64,000 nucleotides of DNA from Mesorhizobium amorphae CCNWGS0123 (GCF_001686985.1 NZ_CP015318.1:1734001-1798000); one strand, 5' to 3'; counted from the first letter of the stretch, positions 18,826-28,253 are shown. A program made the numbers and translations. Notes: a model not told the origin generated them from the letters alone.

Positions 18826-20693
18826 GCTGCTTTCGCAAGATGGATGGTGAAACGGGTGCCGCGGTCGTCGCTTGCAACCTCGATGCGTCCGCCATAGTCG
18901 GCGACGATGTCCTTCGAAATGACGAGCCCGAGCCCGAGGCCTTTTTCCTTCGACGTGTTGAACGGCGTGAACAGCGACTTGAGGATTTCGGGCGGAATGC
19001 CCGGCCCGTTGTCCGACACATTGACGGTCACGCCGTCAGCCGTCTCCTCGGCCGACACCTCGACCCTGGCGTTCTCGCGGCCGTCAAGCGCTTCCAGTGC
19101 ATTCTGGAACAGGTTGATCAGCACCTGTTCAAGCCGGATCCGGTTGCCCTTCACCTTGAGGCCCGGTGGTGGCGGCGTGATATCAAGCGCGTCGAGCCGA
19201 CCGGCAAAGCGACTTCGAAGCAGCACCACCGCGCCCTCGATGACACCCTTGAGTTCGACCGGCTCGGCCGCGGTGCGGCCCTTGCGGGCAAAGGCTTTCA
19301 ATTCCTCGGTGATGGTGCCGATGCGTTCCGTAAGTGCGGCGATGGCGCCGAGATTCTCTTCGGCCGGTACGGTCTGCTTCCTGTCGAGGAAGACGCGGGC
19401 ATTGTCGGCATAGGCGCGGATCGTGGCGACCGGCTGGTTGATCTCGTGCGCGACGCCGGCGGCGACCTGGCCGAGGATGGCCAACCGGTTCGCCTGAACC
19501 AGCTCCTGCTGCACCACCTGCAGCTTGGCTTCCGTACTGCGATGGCCCGTGATCTCGGCCTGCAGCCGGTCGCGGGCGCGGCTCAGATCCTCGGTGCGCT
19601 CGACGACGCGGCGTTCGAGTTCGGTGCGCGCCGCCTGTTCGGCGGCGATGCGCATCTCACCCGACTGCCGGCGCCACAAAAGATAGGCGGCAAGGCCAAT
19701 GAGTGGACCGATGACGCCAAGCGCCAGAAGCCGCATTTCACGCTGAGCTGCAGCAATCGGCGCCGCCGCCGGAACGAGATAGTCAAGTCGCCACGGCGTC
19801 GAGGCGATCGGCGTCGAGAGCCTGAGATATTCGGCTTCGCTGCCGCCCGGCGTGATCGCGTGGACGAGCGCGACGTCGGCGCTCAAGGCTTGCGGCCGAT
19901 TGATCGGCAGCGGCACCAGCGGCGCGTTGCCGAACTGCTGGCTGTTGCGGATTTCGCCAAGCACGGGCTGGCCAAGCGGTGCCGTCGTCATGAAGCGCCA
20001 GGAAGGTACGCTGGTGATCAGCACGACGCCATGATCATCGCTGACATAGGCCGGGCGGTTGGCCTCGTGCCAGTCTGCCTCGAGCTGGTCGAACTCCATC
20101 TTGACGACAACGACGCCGAGGGGTGCCGAGGCGCTGCCGACGCGGCGTGAAATGTAAAGGCCCGGACGCTTGCTGACATTGCCGAGCGCGAAATATTCCG
20201 CGGTGCCGGTCTGCATCGCGCCAGAAAAATAGGCGCGAAAACCATAGTCGTTGCCAACGAAGCTTGTCGGCTCACGCCAGTTGCTGGAGGCGATGGCCAG
20301 GCCGTCTATGCCGGTGACGTAGAGCACCGAGGCCTTGGTGCCGGAGACCAGCCCTTCGAGCTTGCGGTTCAAAACGTCGATTGCCACCGGGTTGCGCTCG
20401 GTCAGCGCGTCACGCACCTGCTGGTCCTCCGACAGAAGCAGAGGCAGCGCGCGCGGGTTCTCCAGCACCGCGCGCAGCAGCGCGACCTTCAGGTTGGCGT
20501 CGGTGCGCCCTTGCGCCGCCAGTGCCCGGATTTCGGTGCTGCGGCCATAGAGGCCGGCGCCGTAAAGCGCCGCCGCGGTGATTGCGAGCGCCGCAGCTGC
20601 GAACAACAGCCAGGCCCGGCGCGCCCGCTTGCCGAGTTGCTCGGGCGTCGAAGACAGGACTTGAGCTGGGGCAGCGGCGGGGCGTTGCAGCAT
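18822..20693 (-). CDS. dctB: C4-dicarboxylate sensor histidine kinase
   Basis: Inner-membrane sensor that detects succinate, malate and fumarate outside the cytoplasmic membrane, together with DctA, and phosphorylates DctD. The 623-residue protein has a first membrane helix near residues 28-48 ([17 protein letters not shown]), a periplasmic double-PAS-like sensor of about 260 residues, and a second helix near 310-335 ([18 protein letters not shown]). A coiled linker leads to a HisKA domain with the phospho-histidine in [20 protein letters not shown] and a HATPase_c domain with [16 protein letters not shown] and GLGLGLVIS. It is divergent from dctA across 233 bases, the standard rhizobial dct arrangement. 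Confidence 0.95.
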   Translation of the reverse strand: MLQRPAAAPAQVLSSTPEQLGKRARRAWLLFAAAALAITAAALYGAGLYGRSTEIRALAAQGRTDANLKVALLRAVLENPRALPLLLSEDQQVRDALTERNPVAIDVLNRKLEGLVSGTKASVLYVTGIDGLAIASSNWREPTSFVGNDYGFRAYFSGAMQTGTAEYFALGNVSKRPGLYISRRVGSASAPLGVVVVKMEFDQLEADWHEANRPAYVSDDHGVVLITSVPSWRFMTTAPLGQPVLGEIRNSQQFGNAPLVPLPINRPQALSADVALVHAITPGGSEAEYLRLSTPIASTPWRLDYLVPAAAPIAAAQREMRLLALGVIGPLIGLAAYLLWRRQSGEMRIAAEQAARTELERRVVERTEDLSRARDRLQAEITGHRSTEAKLQVVQQELVQANRLAILGQVAAGVAHEINQPVATIRAYADNARVFLDRKQTVPAEENLGAIAALTERIGTITEELKAFARKGRTAAEPVELKGVIEGAVVLLRSRFAGRLDALDITPPPPGLKVKGNRIRLEQVLINLFQNALEALDGRENARVEVSAEETADGVTVNVSDNGPGIPPEILKSLFTPFNTSKEKGLGLGLVISKDIVADYGGRIEVASDDRGTRFTIHLAKAA

Positions 20694-20701
20694 GGCCTAT
20701 C

Positions 20702-20719
20702 TGTGCATGATTTCGCACA
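20702..20719. promoter_or_regulatory. Candidate DctD upstream activator site
   Basis: TGTGC (20702-20706) and GCACA (20715-20719) form an inverted repeat with an 8-base spacer, about 110-125 bases upstream of the sigma-54 promoter of dctA and next to the dctB start. Position and symmetry fit an enhancer for DctD. The arms are short, so this remains a candidate. Confidence 0.4.
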
Positions 20720-20826
20720 AAGCACAATTCGACTTATGCGGATGGCCGCACGTCGCGATATGGCAATGCATCGATCGAACAGAAAATATTCAACAAAATC
20801 AATCGGAAGAGCTCACAAGCAGAAAC

Positions 20827-20842
20827 TGGCACGCCTGTTGCA
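20827..20842 (+). promoter_or_regulatory. Sigma-54 (-24/-12) promoter of dctA
   Basis: TGGCACGCCTGTTGCA matches the RpoN consensus TGGCAC-N5-TTGCA exactly, including the invariant GG and GC. It lies 85 bases before the dctA start and on the same strand, downstream of the candidate DctD site. The presence of DctD next door makes this assignment strong. Confidence 0.9.
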
Positions 20843-20926
20843 ATCTCATTCGCAGCAGCCGCGAGGCTGTTGGAGGTCAACGCCCCGGGAGGTCGAGGGT
20901 TCGATCGGGGCACAATGGAGGACGTC

Positions 20927-22258
20927 ATGCAGACAGCATTCGCTGCCGCCGAACCGCGCGGCAAAGTTCCCTTTTACCGGCATCTTTACGTGCAGGTGCT
21001 TACCGCCATCGCCGCCGGCATCCTGCTCGGCCATTTCTATCCCGAATTGGGCGCGTCACTGAAGCCGCTCGGCGACGCCTTCATCAAGCTGGTCAAGATG
21101 GTGATCGCGCCGGTCATCTTCCTGACGGTCGCAACCGGCATCGCCGGCGTTTCCGACCTGCAGAAGGTCGGCCGAGTCGCCGGCAAGGCGATGATCTATT
21201 TCCTGTTCTTCTCGACTCTGGCGCTCGTCGTCGGCCTGGTCGTCTCCAATGTCGTCCAGCCCGGCGCCGGCATGCACATCAATCCGGCGACACTCGATGC
21301 CACCAAGGTGACGACCTTCACCGAGAAGGCGCATGACACGACCATCGTCGGCTTCCTGATGAACATCATCCCCGACACCATCACCGGCGCCTTCGCCCAG
21401 GGCGATATCCTGCAGGTGCTGTTCTTCTCGGTGCTGTTTGGCGTCTCTCTCGCCCTGGTCGGCGATCGCGGCCGCCCGGTGGTCGATTTCCTGCAGGCGC
21501 TGACCACGCCGATCTTCCGCCTGGTCGCCATCCTGATGAAGGCCGCCCCCATCGGCGCCTTCGGCGCCATGGCCTTCACCGTCGGCAAATACGGCATCGC
21601 CTCGATCGCCAATCTCGCCATGCTGATCGGCACCTTCTACCTGACTGCTTTCCTCTTCGTGATTGTGGTGCTCGGCGCCGTCGCCCGCTACAACGGCTTC
21701 TCGATCCTCGCACTGATCCGCTACATCAAGGAAGAGCTGCTGCTCGTTCTCGGCACCTCGTCCTCGGAAGCAGCATTGCCTGGCCTGATGGCCAAGATGG
21801 AGCGCGCCGGTTGCAACCGCTCGGTGGTCGGCCTGGTCGTCCCGACCGGCTATTCCTTCAACCTCGACGGCACCAATATCTATATGACGCTGGCCGCCCT
21901 GTTCATCGCCCAGGCGACCGACACGCCGCTCACCTTCGGCGACCAGATCCTGCTGCTGTTGGTTGCGATGCTGAGCTCCAAGGGTGCCGCCGGCATCACC
22001 GGCGCCGGCTTCATCACGCTGGCGGCGACGCTTTCGGTCGTGCCGTCGGTACCGGTCGCCGGCATGGCGCTGATCCTCGGCGTCGACCGTTTCATGTCGG
22101 AGTGCAGGGCGTTGACCAACTTCGTCGGCAACGCGGTGGCGACGATCGTCGTGGCGCGCTGGGAAGGCGAGCTCGACCAGACCAAGTTCGCCGCCGCGAT
22201 GGCAGGCGATCTTCCGGAAGAGGCAGATCTCTCGCTGCCGGGCCTGCAACCCGCCTGA
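20927..22258 (+). CDS. dctA: C4-dicarboxylate/proton (sodium) symporter
   Basis: Imports succinate, malate and fumarate across the inner membrane; in rhizobia this is the carbon supply of nitrogen-fixing bacteroids. The 443-residue protein matches DctA of the DAACS family, with eight or so helices, the [12 protein letters not shown] serine-rich hairpin, and the [18 protein letters not shown] helix with the conserved Asn/Asp. The ATG at 20927 is preferred because GGAGG lies 6 bases before it; an in-frame ATG at 20915 would overlap this site. Expression should depend on DctBD and RpoN. A strong terminator follows. Confidence 0.96.
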   Translation: MQTAFAAAEPRGKVPFYRHLYVQVLTAIAAGILLGHFYPELGASLKPLGDAFIKLVKMVIAPVIFLTVATGIAGVSDLQKVGRVAGKAMIYFLFFSTLALVVGLVVSNVVQPGAGMHINPATLDATKVTTFTEKAHDTTIVGFLMNIIPDTITGAFAQGDILQVLFFSVLFGVSLALVGDRGRPVVDFLQALTTPIFRLVAILMKAAPIGAFGAMAFTVGKYGIASIANLAMLIGTFYLTAFLFVIVVLGAVARYNGFSILALIRYIKEELLLVLGTSSSEAALPGLMAKMERAGCNRSVVGLVVPTGYSFNLDGTNIYMTLAALFIAQATDTPLTFGDQILLLLVAMLSSKGAAGITGAGFITLAATLSVVPSVPVAGMALILGVDRFMSECRALTNFVGNAVATIVVARWEGELDQTKFAAAMAGDLPEEADLSLPGLQPA

Positions 22259-22279
22259 TCCTTCAGGCTTTCGCCTGTG

Positions 22280-22317
22280 CAGGCCGCAGCCGGTCACCGG
22301 CTGCGGCCTGTTCTTTT
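22280..22317 (+). terminator. Rho-independent terminator after dctA
   Basis: CAGGCCGCAGCCGGT (22280-22294) and ACCGGCTGCGGCCTG (22296-22310) form a perfect 15-bp stem, followed by TTCTTTT. It lies 22 bases after the dctA stop and clearly ends that transcript. Confidence 0.92.
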
Positions 22318-22369
22318 CACCGGCCGGCGCATAGGTTGATCTCAACCCGCCATTGCGAAAGGCCCGTGA

Positions 22370-22951
22370 ATGAGCAGCACGTTTCCCGAAATCTACCTGG
22401 TTCGCCACGGCGAGACGGAATGGAGTGCGTCGGGCAAGCACACAGGCCGCACAGACATCCCGCTGACGGCTGCCGGCGAGGCTGCTGCCCGCTCTGTGGC
22501 GGAGCGCCTCAAGGGCCTGTCGTTCCAGGCAGTCTGGTCGAGCCCGTCGCAGCGGGCCTACAACACCTGCACTCTCGCCGGGTTCGGCGCGGCCGGCGTC
22601 AAGAAAGACGATCTGCAGGAATGGGATTACGGCGCCTATGAGGGGCTGACCACCAAACAGATCCTTGCCGCGCGCCCCGGTTGGAATGTATTTCGCGACG
22701 GCTGTCCGGGCGGTGAGATGGCAGCGGATGTCGGCGCCAGGGCCGACCGGATCGTCAGCGGCCTGCGAGCCGCCGGCGGCAACGTGCTGGTGTTTTCGAG
22801 CGCGCATTTCCTGCGCGTGCTTGCGGCGCGCTGGCTCGGCCTGCCGCCGCAGGACGGCGCCCTGCTGGTGCTGGACACCGCGAGCCTCAGCACGCTCGGT
22901 TACGAGCACGACCTTACCGAACCGGTTATCCGCAGGTGGAACCAGAAATAG
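22370..22951 (+). CDS. Histidine phosphatase family protein (phosphoglycerate-mutase-like)
   Basis: 193-residue member of the RHG-motif superfamily: LVRHGETEW near residues 10-18 supplies the phospho-histidine, HTGRTDIPLTAAGEAAA follows as in GpmB/CobC-type enzymes, and VFSSAHFLRVLAARWL near residue 145 supplies the second active-site histidine. Members dephosphorylate sugar phosphates, cobalamin precursors or nucleotides, and the substrate cannot be told here. The gene is monocistronic after the dctA terminator and tail-to-tail with the pseudouridine synthase gene. Confidence 0.85.
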   Translation: MSSTFPEIYLVRHGETEWSASGKHTGRTDIPLTAAGEAAARSVAERLKGLSFQAVWSSPSQRAYNTCTLAGFGAAGVKKDDLQEWDYGAYEGLTTKQILAARPGWNVFRDGCPGGEMAADVGARADRIVSGLRAAGGNVLVFSSAHFLRVLAARWLGLPPQDGALLVLDTASLSTLGYEHDLTEPVIRRWNQK

Positions 22952-22981
22952 CAAGGCTGACGGCAGCCGCGTGCCCGTAGC

Positions 22982-23794
22982 TCAGTTCGCTAGCATCGCC
23001 CGTTCCTCGGGAGTGAGGTGCCGCGCCTCGCCTTTGGCGAGATCGCCGAGTTGCAAGTGTCCGATCGCCACCCGCACCAGCCGCAGCACCTCGACGTCGA
23101 AGGCGCCGAGCAGGCGGCGGATCTGGCGGTTGCGTCCTTCGTCGAGCACGATTTCGAGCCATGCCGTGCGGCCGCCGCTGCGCAGCATCTCGATCGAACG
23201 GGCCGTCAAAAGCTCACCATCGACGACCGCGCCTTCGCGAAACCGCGCCAGCATCGCCTCGTCCGGCTGGGTGCCGATCTGCACGTGATAGGTCTTGGCG
23301 ACATGCGAGGCGGGGTCGAGCAGGCCATTTCCCCAATGCGTGTCGTTGGTCATCAACAGCAGGCCTTCGCTCGCCTTGTCGAGGCGGCCGACCGGCGACA
23401 CGAAGGGCAGGTCGAGCCCAACCAGGCAGTCATAGACCGTATCTCGATCCTGCGGGTCGTCCCGGGTGGTGACCAAACCGCGCGGCTTGTTGACCATCAG
23501 ATAGACCTTGCGCTCGGCAACGATGCGCTCACCGTCGACGGTGATGCGGTCGCGGCCGGGATTGACGCGCAGCGATCCGTTGCGCACCACCTTGCCGCCG
23601 ACCCGCACCCGCCCCTCGGCGACCAGCGCCTCGGCCTGCTTGCGCGAGCACAGCCCAAGCTTCGACAGCGCACGGCAAAGGCTGACCCCGGCGGGAGGTG
23701 GTCGGCGGGCGATGTTGGGCGGCCGTGTCATGCGTTGGTGGGTGTTCTTCCCGGTGGTCATCGACAGATGCCATGCGCGGCGATCGTTGCGCAA
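22982..23794 (-). CDS. RsuA/RluB/RluE-family pseudouridine synthase
   Basis: Isomerises a uridine in rRNA. It has an N-terminal S4 RNA-binding domain (SLCRALSKLGLCSRKQAEAL, then GRVRVGGKVV) and the RsuA catalytic domain with YLMVNKPRGLVTT and the active-site aspartate in GRLDKASEGLLLMTND, then GRNRQIRRLLGA. The start is uncertain: in-frame ATGs at 23794, 23761 and 23731 give 270, 259 or 249 residues, none with a strong ribosome-binding site; conservation begins only after the third. Which rRNA position it modifies cannot be assigned. It is divergent from the fhu genes. Confidence 0.9.
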   Translation of the reverse strand: MRNDRRAWHLSMTTGKNTHQRMTRPPNIARRPPPAGVSLCRALSKLGLCSRKQAEALVAEGRVRVGGKVVRNGSLRVNPGRDRITVDGERIVAERKVYLMVNKPRGLVTTRDDPQDRDTVYDCLVGLDLPFVSPVGRLDKASEGLLLMTNDTHWGNGLLDPASHVAKTYHVQIGTQPDEAMLARFREGAVVDGELLTARSIEMLRSGGRTAWLEIVLDEGRNRQIRRLLGAFDVEVLRLVRVAIGHLQLGDLAKGEARHLTPEERAMLAN

Positions 23795-23873
23795 CCCGCC
23801 CGGGGCATACCGCGAGAGCGCCGCATGATTCCACGTAGCGAAGATTGTTGGCCGGTTTCGTCATCTTGAATGT

Positions 23874-23901
23874 TGACTATGAAAGTCATGTTTCATAGTC
23901 A
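23874..23901. promoter_or_regulatory. 11-bp inverted repeat with embedded IRO-box-like motif before fhuD
   Basis: TGACTATGAAA (23874-23884) and TTTCATAGTCA (23891-23901) are perfect inverted repeats around GTCATG. Within it, TGACTATGAAAGTCA (23874-23888) fits TGA-N9-TCA, the IRO box bound by the rhizobial iron repressor RirA. The next gene is a ferrisiderophore-binding protein whose likely start is 62 bases downstream. Iron-dependent repression is therefore likely, though Fur/Irr-type sites cannot be excluded. Confidence 0.65.
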
Positions 23902-23962
23902 GCTTGGCACCGGCGGCTGCAAGCCGGGTATTCAAGATCGCGGCGCAGAGGAGACCAGGATC

Positions 23963-24871
23963 GTGCCGGAGAATGACAGACGGGCGGCCAGGCGCGGCAG
24001 CATGACCCGGCGAGGCGCGCTTGGGCTTTTCCTGCTGCCCTTCGCCGGCTCGCTTTCCGCCGCGCCGCGCCCCCTGCGCATAGTCTCACTGGACGCCGGG
24101 CTGACCGAGACCTTGCTGATGCTCGGCGTCCGGCCGGTCGCCATTGCCGACCGCGAAGTCTGGGAGAAATGGGTGGTCGAGCCGCCGCTGCCGCCGGAGA
24201 TCGCCGATGTCGGCACGCTGCTCGAACCCAACCTCGAATTCCTGCAGCAACTGCGCCCGGATGTCATCCTGGCCATCCCCTATCTGGACGGCATCAAGCC
24301 GCTGCTTGAGCGCGTCGCGCCGGTGACGACAATCGGCATCTACACCGAGGAGGGCCGGCCCTATCAGCTTGCCGTCGATGCGACCCGGCAGCTGGCTCGG
24401 CTTGTCGGCAAGGAGGAAGAAGGCGAGGCGCTGATTGCCGCGACGGAGGCCGGTTTCCTGGAAATCCGGCAGCAGTTGGCGCCATTGTCGGCGCGGCCGC
24501 TCTACATCGTCAACTTCATGGATCCACGCAATGTGCGTGTCTATGGTCGGCAGAGCCTGTTCCAGGATGTGTTCGACCGCATCGGCATCCGCAACGCCTG
24601 GACGGGCGACACCAACTATTGGGGCTTTGCCACGCTCGGCCTGGACGGCCTAGCCACTGCAAGTGACGCGCGGCTGGCCTACATGGAGCCCCTGCCCGAG
24701 GGCGCCGGCGGTACGCTGACCGAAAGCCCGGTCTGGAACGCCATGCCCTTCGTGCGCAACCGCTCGATCATGCGCCTGCCGGCCGTGCTGATGTTCGGCG
24801 CGCTGCCGTCCGCAGCCCGCTTCGCGCACGAGCTGGCCAAGGCGATGACCGGAGATGCCGCGCATGGCTGA
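23963..24871 (+). CDS. fhuD: Ferric hydroxamate siderophore-binding protein (FhuD-like)
   Basis: Periplasmic receptor that hands ferric hydroxamate siderophores to the FhuB permease. It follows E. coli FhuD closely: LRIVSLDAGLTETLLMLG, the WVVEPPLPPEIADVG segment, EPNLEFLQQLRPDVI, DPRNVRVYGRQSLFQDV, and IRNAWTGDTNYWGF. The signal peptide has a twin-arginine look (TRRGALGLFLLPFAGSLSAA), suggesting Tat export. The GTG at 23963 has GAGGAGA 8 bases upstream and gives 302 residues; the ATG at 24002 is an alternative, and a start at 23870 would place the promoter palindrome inside the gene. It overlaps fhuB by 8 bases. Confidence 0.87.
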   Translation: MPENDRRAARRGSMTRRGALGLFLLPFAGSLSAAPRPLRIVSLDAGLTETLLMLGVRPVAIADREVWEKWVVEPPLPPEIADVGTLLEPNLEFLQQLRPDVILAIPYLDGIKPLLERVAPVTTIGIYTEEGRPYQLAVDATRQLARLVGKEEEGEALIAATEAGFLEIRQQLAPLSARPLYIVNFMDPRNVRVYGRQSLFQDVFDRIGIRNAWTGDTNYWGFATLGLDGLATASDARLAYMEPLPEGAGGTLTESPVWNAMPFVRNRSIMRLPAVLMFGALPSAARFAHELAKAMTGDAAHG

Positions 24872-26903
24872 CGACACTGTCGCCCAGGGTGGTAGGCGCG
24901 CCGGTGGGATATGGTCGCGCCGCCTATCCGCCGGCCAGCCGCTCGGCGCCATCCTGCTCTGCGTAGTGCTCTCGGCCGCCGCCACCACTGCCACACTCTC
25001 CAATCTTGCCGCGCAATTGCCGGCGGCGCTCTGGCTCGACGCGCTCGGCACGCCTGATGTCGCGGACATGCGGCTGGTGCTCGTCCACTATGCCTTCCTG
25101 CCGCGGCTGGCCATCAGCCTGCTCTGTGGCGCAGCACTTGGGCTCGCTGGAACCGTTCTGCAGCAGGTGCTGCGCAACCCTTTGGCCTCGCCGGAAACGG
25201 TCGGCGTCTCGGCCGGCGCCCATCTGGCGCTGGCGCTGGCGACGCTTGCCGCGCCGTCCTTGCTCGCCTTCGGCCGCGAATGGGTGGCGCTGGTCGGCGC
25301 CTTCGTTGCGATAGTCGCGGTTGTCGCTCTGTCCTGGCACAAGCGTCTGTCGCCGCTCTCCGTCGTGCTCGCCGGCCTGGTCGTCAGCCTCTATGCCGGC
25401 GCCATCGGCGCTGCCCTCATCGTGTTGCGGCATGAATGGCTGGCCAGCCTGTTCATCTGGGGTGCCGGCTCGCTCGGCCAGCAGGACTGGACGACGACGC
25501 TCTGGCTGCTGCCGCGCCTCGCTGCCGCCGTCGTCGCCATCGGCCTGATGGTCCGTCCGCTGACCTTGCTCGGCCTTGAAGACGAAGGCGCCCGCAGCCT
25601 TGGCCTGCCGCTCGGCGTCTACCGAGTCGCCGGGCTCGGCGCGGCGGTGGCGCTCATTGCTTTCGTCGTCGCCGCCGTCGGCGTCATCGGCTTCGTCGGC
25701 CTGGCCGCCGCCACGCTCGCCCGCATCGGCGGCGCCCGCCGCCTCGGCCAGCGGCTGCTCATGGCACCACTCGTCGGCGCGGTTCTGCTCTGGGCCGCCG
25801 ACCAGGCGGTGCAATTGGCGACCGGGCCACAGGGTGACCTGTTGCCGACCGGCGCCATCACGGCACTTCTCGGCGCGCCCCTTCTGCTGTGGTTGCTGCC
25901 ACGCCTTGCACTGGCCTCGGAAGCCCCGGCGCTGACCGCAGAGCATCTGCCTCGAAGCCGCCGGCCCGGCCTGGTGCTGGCGGCGCTTGGACTGTCCTTG
26001 ATTGTGCTGGTCGGGCTTGCCTTGCTGCTGGGGCCGGGGCCGCATGGCTGGAGTTTTGCTTTCGGAGATCAGCTTCAACCCTTGCTGTCATGGCGCTGGC
26101 CACGCGTCACGGCAGCGCTTTCCGCCGGCGCCATGCTGGCGCTGGCCGGGCTGATGATGCAGCGGCTGACTGGCAATCCGATGGCCAGCCCCGAAGTGCT
26201 CGGCATTAGCGCCGGGGCAGCACTCGGCATGGTGCTGGCGCTGTTCTTAGTCTCCGATCCCGGCCGCCCTGTCCAGACCGCCGCCGCCACCGCCGGCGCC
26301 TTCGCCGCCTTGCTGGTCACGCTGACGCTCGGCCGCCGCGCCGCCTATGCGCCCGAACGGCTGCTACTCGCCGGCGTCGCGCTGACGGCGCTGTTCGACG
26401 CGCTGATCCTGGTGCTGACCGCCACCGGCGATCCGCGCGCCATGCTGCTGCTCAACTGGCTGACCGGCTCGACCTATGGTGTCGATGTGGGTTCGGCGCT
26501 GCTGACTTCGGCCATTGCGCTTTGCCTGTTCCTGCTCGCGCCTGCCTTCATCCGCTGGCTGGACATGCTGCCGCTCGGCGCGCCTGCCGTACAAGGCCTT
26601 GGCATCGACCTGCGCAAGACGCGGCTCGCGGTGCTGCTGATGGTTGCTGCACTCACCGCCGCCTCGACCCTGATCGTCGGTCCACTGACCTTCATCGGCC
26701 TGATGGCGCCGCATCTCGCCCGCCGCCTGGGGCTGGCGCGCGCGCTGCCGCAGGCCCTGGGCGCGGTGCTGGCAGGCGCGCTGATCATGGTTGCCGCCGA
26801 CTGGATCGGCCGCACCGCCATCTTCCCGCGCCAGATCCCGGCCGGCCTCGTTGCCACGCTGATCGGCGGCCCGGTGCTGATGTGGCTGCTGCGCCGCCGC
26901 TGA
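24864..26903 (+). CDS. fhuB: Ferric hydroxamate ABC permease, double-length (FhuB-like)
   Basis: Inner-membrane permease in which two FecCD/BtuC-type halves are fused, as in E. coli FhuB (660 residues; 679 here). The halves repeat the same landmarks: RNPLASPETVGVSAGAHL in the first and GNPMASPEVLGISAGAAL in the second, and VIGFVGLAAATLARIGG versus LTFIGLMAPHLARRLG as coupling regions. About 20 hydrophobic segments are visible. The ATG at 24864 is taken with GGAG upstream, inside the fhuD end. No FhuC-type ATPase follows, so the ATPase must be encoded elsewhere or shared. Confidence 0.92.
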   Translation: MADDTVAQGGRRAGGIWSRRLSAGQPLGAILLCVVLSAAATTATLSNLAAQLPAALWLDALGTPDVADMRLVLVHYAFLPRLAISLLCGAALGLAGTVLQQVLRNPLASPETVGVSAGAHLALALATLAAPSLLAFGREWVALVGAFVAIVAVVALSWHKRLSPLSVVLAGLVVSLYAGAIGAALIVLRHEWLASLFIWGAGSLGQQDWTTTLWLLPRLAAAVVAIGLMVRPLTLLGLEDEGARSLGLPLGVYRVAGLGAAVALIAFVVAAVGVIGFVGLAAATLARIGGARRLGQRLLMAPLVGAVLLWAADQAVQLATGPQGDLLPTGAITALLGAPLLLWLLPRLALASEAPALTAEHLPRSRRPGLVLAALGLSLIVLVGLALLLGPGPHGWSFAFGDQLQPLLSWRWPRVTAALSAGAMLALAGLMMQRLTGNPMASPEVLGISAGAALGMVLALFLVSDPGRPVQTAAATAGAFAALLVTLTLGRRAAYAPERLLLAGVALTALFDALILVLTATGDPRAMLLLNWLTGSTYGVDVGSALLTSAIALCLFLLAPAFIRWLDMLPLGAPAVQGLGIDLRKTRLAVLLMVAALTAASTLIVGPLTFIGLMAPHLARRLGLARALPQALGAVLAGALIMVAADWIGRTAIFPRQIPAGLVATLIGGPVLMWLLRRR

Positions 26904-26928
26904 CGCTTTTGTTCCTCCGGAGATCTCC

Positions 26929-27816
26929 ATGTTCCAGTCGATCGCGACGCCAGCCTTGATCGCCGACACCACGGTCCACGACTTCGTTCCCGCCGCGGGC
27001 GGCGAGCCCTGGCGGATCTTCCTGCATGTGCCGCCCGGTGAAACCCCCGAGGCCGGCTGGCCGGTCCTCTACATGACCGACGGCAACGCCGTCATCGGCA
27101 CCGCCGTCGATGCCATGCGCGCGCAATCGGGCTACCCCTCGGGCACCAACATCGAAGACGGAGTCATAGTCGCCATCGGCTATCCCGTCGCCGGCGCCTA
27201 TGACCCGCTCAGGCGCTCCTGGGATCTTGGCCCGCCGCCCGGCAAGACCTATCCGCCTTTCCACGAAGGCGGCCCCGAGGTGCGGACCGGCGGCGCCGAA
27301 AAATTCCTGACCTTCATCGAGGACGAGCTGAAGCCGTTCGTGGCCAGCCGCGCCAGGATCGACGCTGGCCGGCAGGCGCTGTACGGACACTCCTTCGGTG
27401 GCCTGTTCGCGCTCTATGCGCTGTTCACCCGCCCGCGTGCCTTCAGCACCTGGATTGCGGCGAGCCCGGCCATCTATTGGGAAGACCGCGCCATCGACCG
27501 GTTTCTCGAAACATTCGAGACCGCCGTCCCGGACGGCTTGAGCGCGCAAATGATCCTGTCGGCCGGCGAATACGAGACCGAAAAACTGGCGCCGTTTCAG
27601 ATCGGCGCCGCCGACGAGCAGAAGCGCCTGGAGCAGAAAAGGGTAACCCGCACCGACGAATTCGCCCGGGCAATGGCCGAGCGCCTCGACGCCATCCCGA
27701 GCTTGCGCGCCAGTTTCGAATTGCACGCCGGCGAAAACCACATGTCGATCCTGCCGGTCACCGTCAACCGCGCGGTGCAGACGGCGTTTGCGGTGGCGAG
27801 GGGAGGTGGCCGCTAG
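26929..27816 (+). CDS. Putative ferrisiderophore esterase (alpha/beta hydrolase, IroE/Fes-type)
   Basis: 295-residue alpha/beta hydrolase of the esterase-D (Pfam Esterase) family, related to IroE-type siderophore hydrolases. The nucleophile elbow is GHSFGGLFAL, preceded by FIEDELKPFV and followed by AASPAIYWED; the likely catalytic histidine is in GENHMS near the C-terminus. No signal peptide is obvious, which suggests cytoplasmic release of iron after FhuDB uptake. GGAG lies 8 bases before the ATG, and the gap to fhuB is 25 bases, so it is probably co-transcribed. Its 3' half has a decayed copy about 800 bases downstream. The substrate is inferred from context only. Confidence 0.8.
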   Translation: MFQSIATPALIADTTVHDFVPAAGGEPWRIFLHVPPGETPEAGWPVLYMTDGNAVIGTAVDAMRAQSGYPSGTNIEDGVIVAIGYPVAGAYDPLRRSWDLGPPPGKTYPPFHEGGPEVRTGGAEKFLTFIEDELKPFVASRARIDAGRQALYGHSFGGLFALYALFTRPRAFSTWIAASPAIYWEDRAIDRFLETFETAVPDGLSAQMILSAGEYETEKLAPFQIGAADEQKRLEQKRVTRTDEFARAMAERLDAIPSLRASFELHAGENHMSILPVTVNRAVQTAFAVARGGGR

Positions 27817-28253
27817 CCGCCGCGAGCCGGTGGCAGTTCGAACAAAGTAGCGCCATTCTCCTGGCCGCGTTCGACATAGCCGATGATCCGGAACCATTTG
27901 GCGACGTCGGTTCTCTGCAGCCAGCTGCGCGAGCGAATGGGGAGGTTGCCGGCCAGCGCCTGGATATGGCGAATGTGCCGCTTGCAGAAGCGGATGGTGG
28001 CGGCGCTGAAGAAACCCTCCTGCGCGGCAAACAGCGTATCGGCGGCGTCGCTATGTTCGTTCCAGGCGATGATCGCCACCGTTTTTTCGCCCTCGACAAG
28101 GGCATGGGCACGGCCTTCCTTCAAATTCATCATCAGATTGTCGTAGGCGGCCTTGCTGTCCTTGCCGGCCGCCACATACTCGTCCGATATCCGCTTGGAC
28201 AGACCCCGGAAAACACTCTCGAGATCGCCGACCGTAGCTGCGCGTGCTCTCAT
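27813..28253 (-). CDS. Small protein with GNAT-like features, function unknown
   Basis: 146 residues with a very strong ribosome-binding site (GGAGGAG 3 bases before the ATG), which argues it is real. The layout RAATVGDLESVFRGLS at the N-terminus, ALVEGEKTVAIIAW as a central strand pair, and VAKWFRIIGYVE near the C-terminus recall small GNAT acetyltransferases of the type found in phages, but no acetyl-CoA loop can be pointed out with confidence. It overlaps the siderophore esterase by 4 bases tail to tail. No signal peptide or membrane segment. Confidence 0.6.
   Translation of the reverse strand: MRARAATVGDLESVFRGLSKRISDEYVAAGKDSKAAYDNLMMNLKEGRAHALVEGEKTVAIIAWNEHSDAADTLFAAQEGFFSAATIRFCKRHIRHIQALAGNLPIRSRSWLQRTDVAKWFRIIGYVERGQENGATLFELPPARGG

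Noticed and set aside
21056..22954. 632-codon open frame antisense to dctA and the phosphatase gene
   Set aside because: A mirror of third-position GC bias. It has no ribosome-binding site or motif, and both plus-strand genes are certain.
22973..23000. tRNA-like start (GCCCGTAGCTCAGTTCGCTA)
   Set aside because: Looks like an acceptor and D-arm, but no anticodon or T-arm follows and no TTCGA is found at the right distance. It is within the pseudouridine synthase 3' end.
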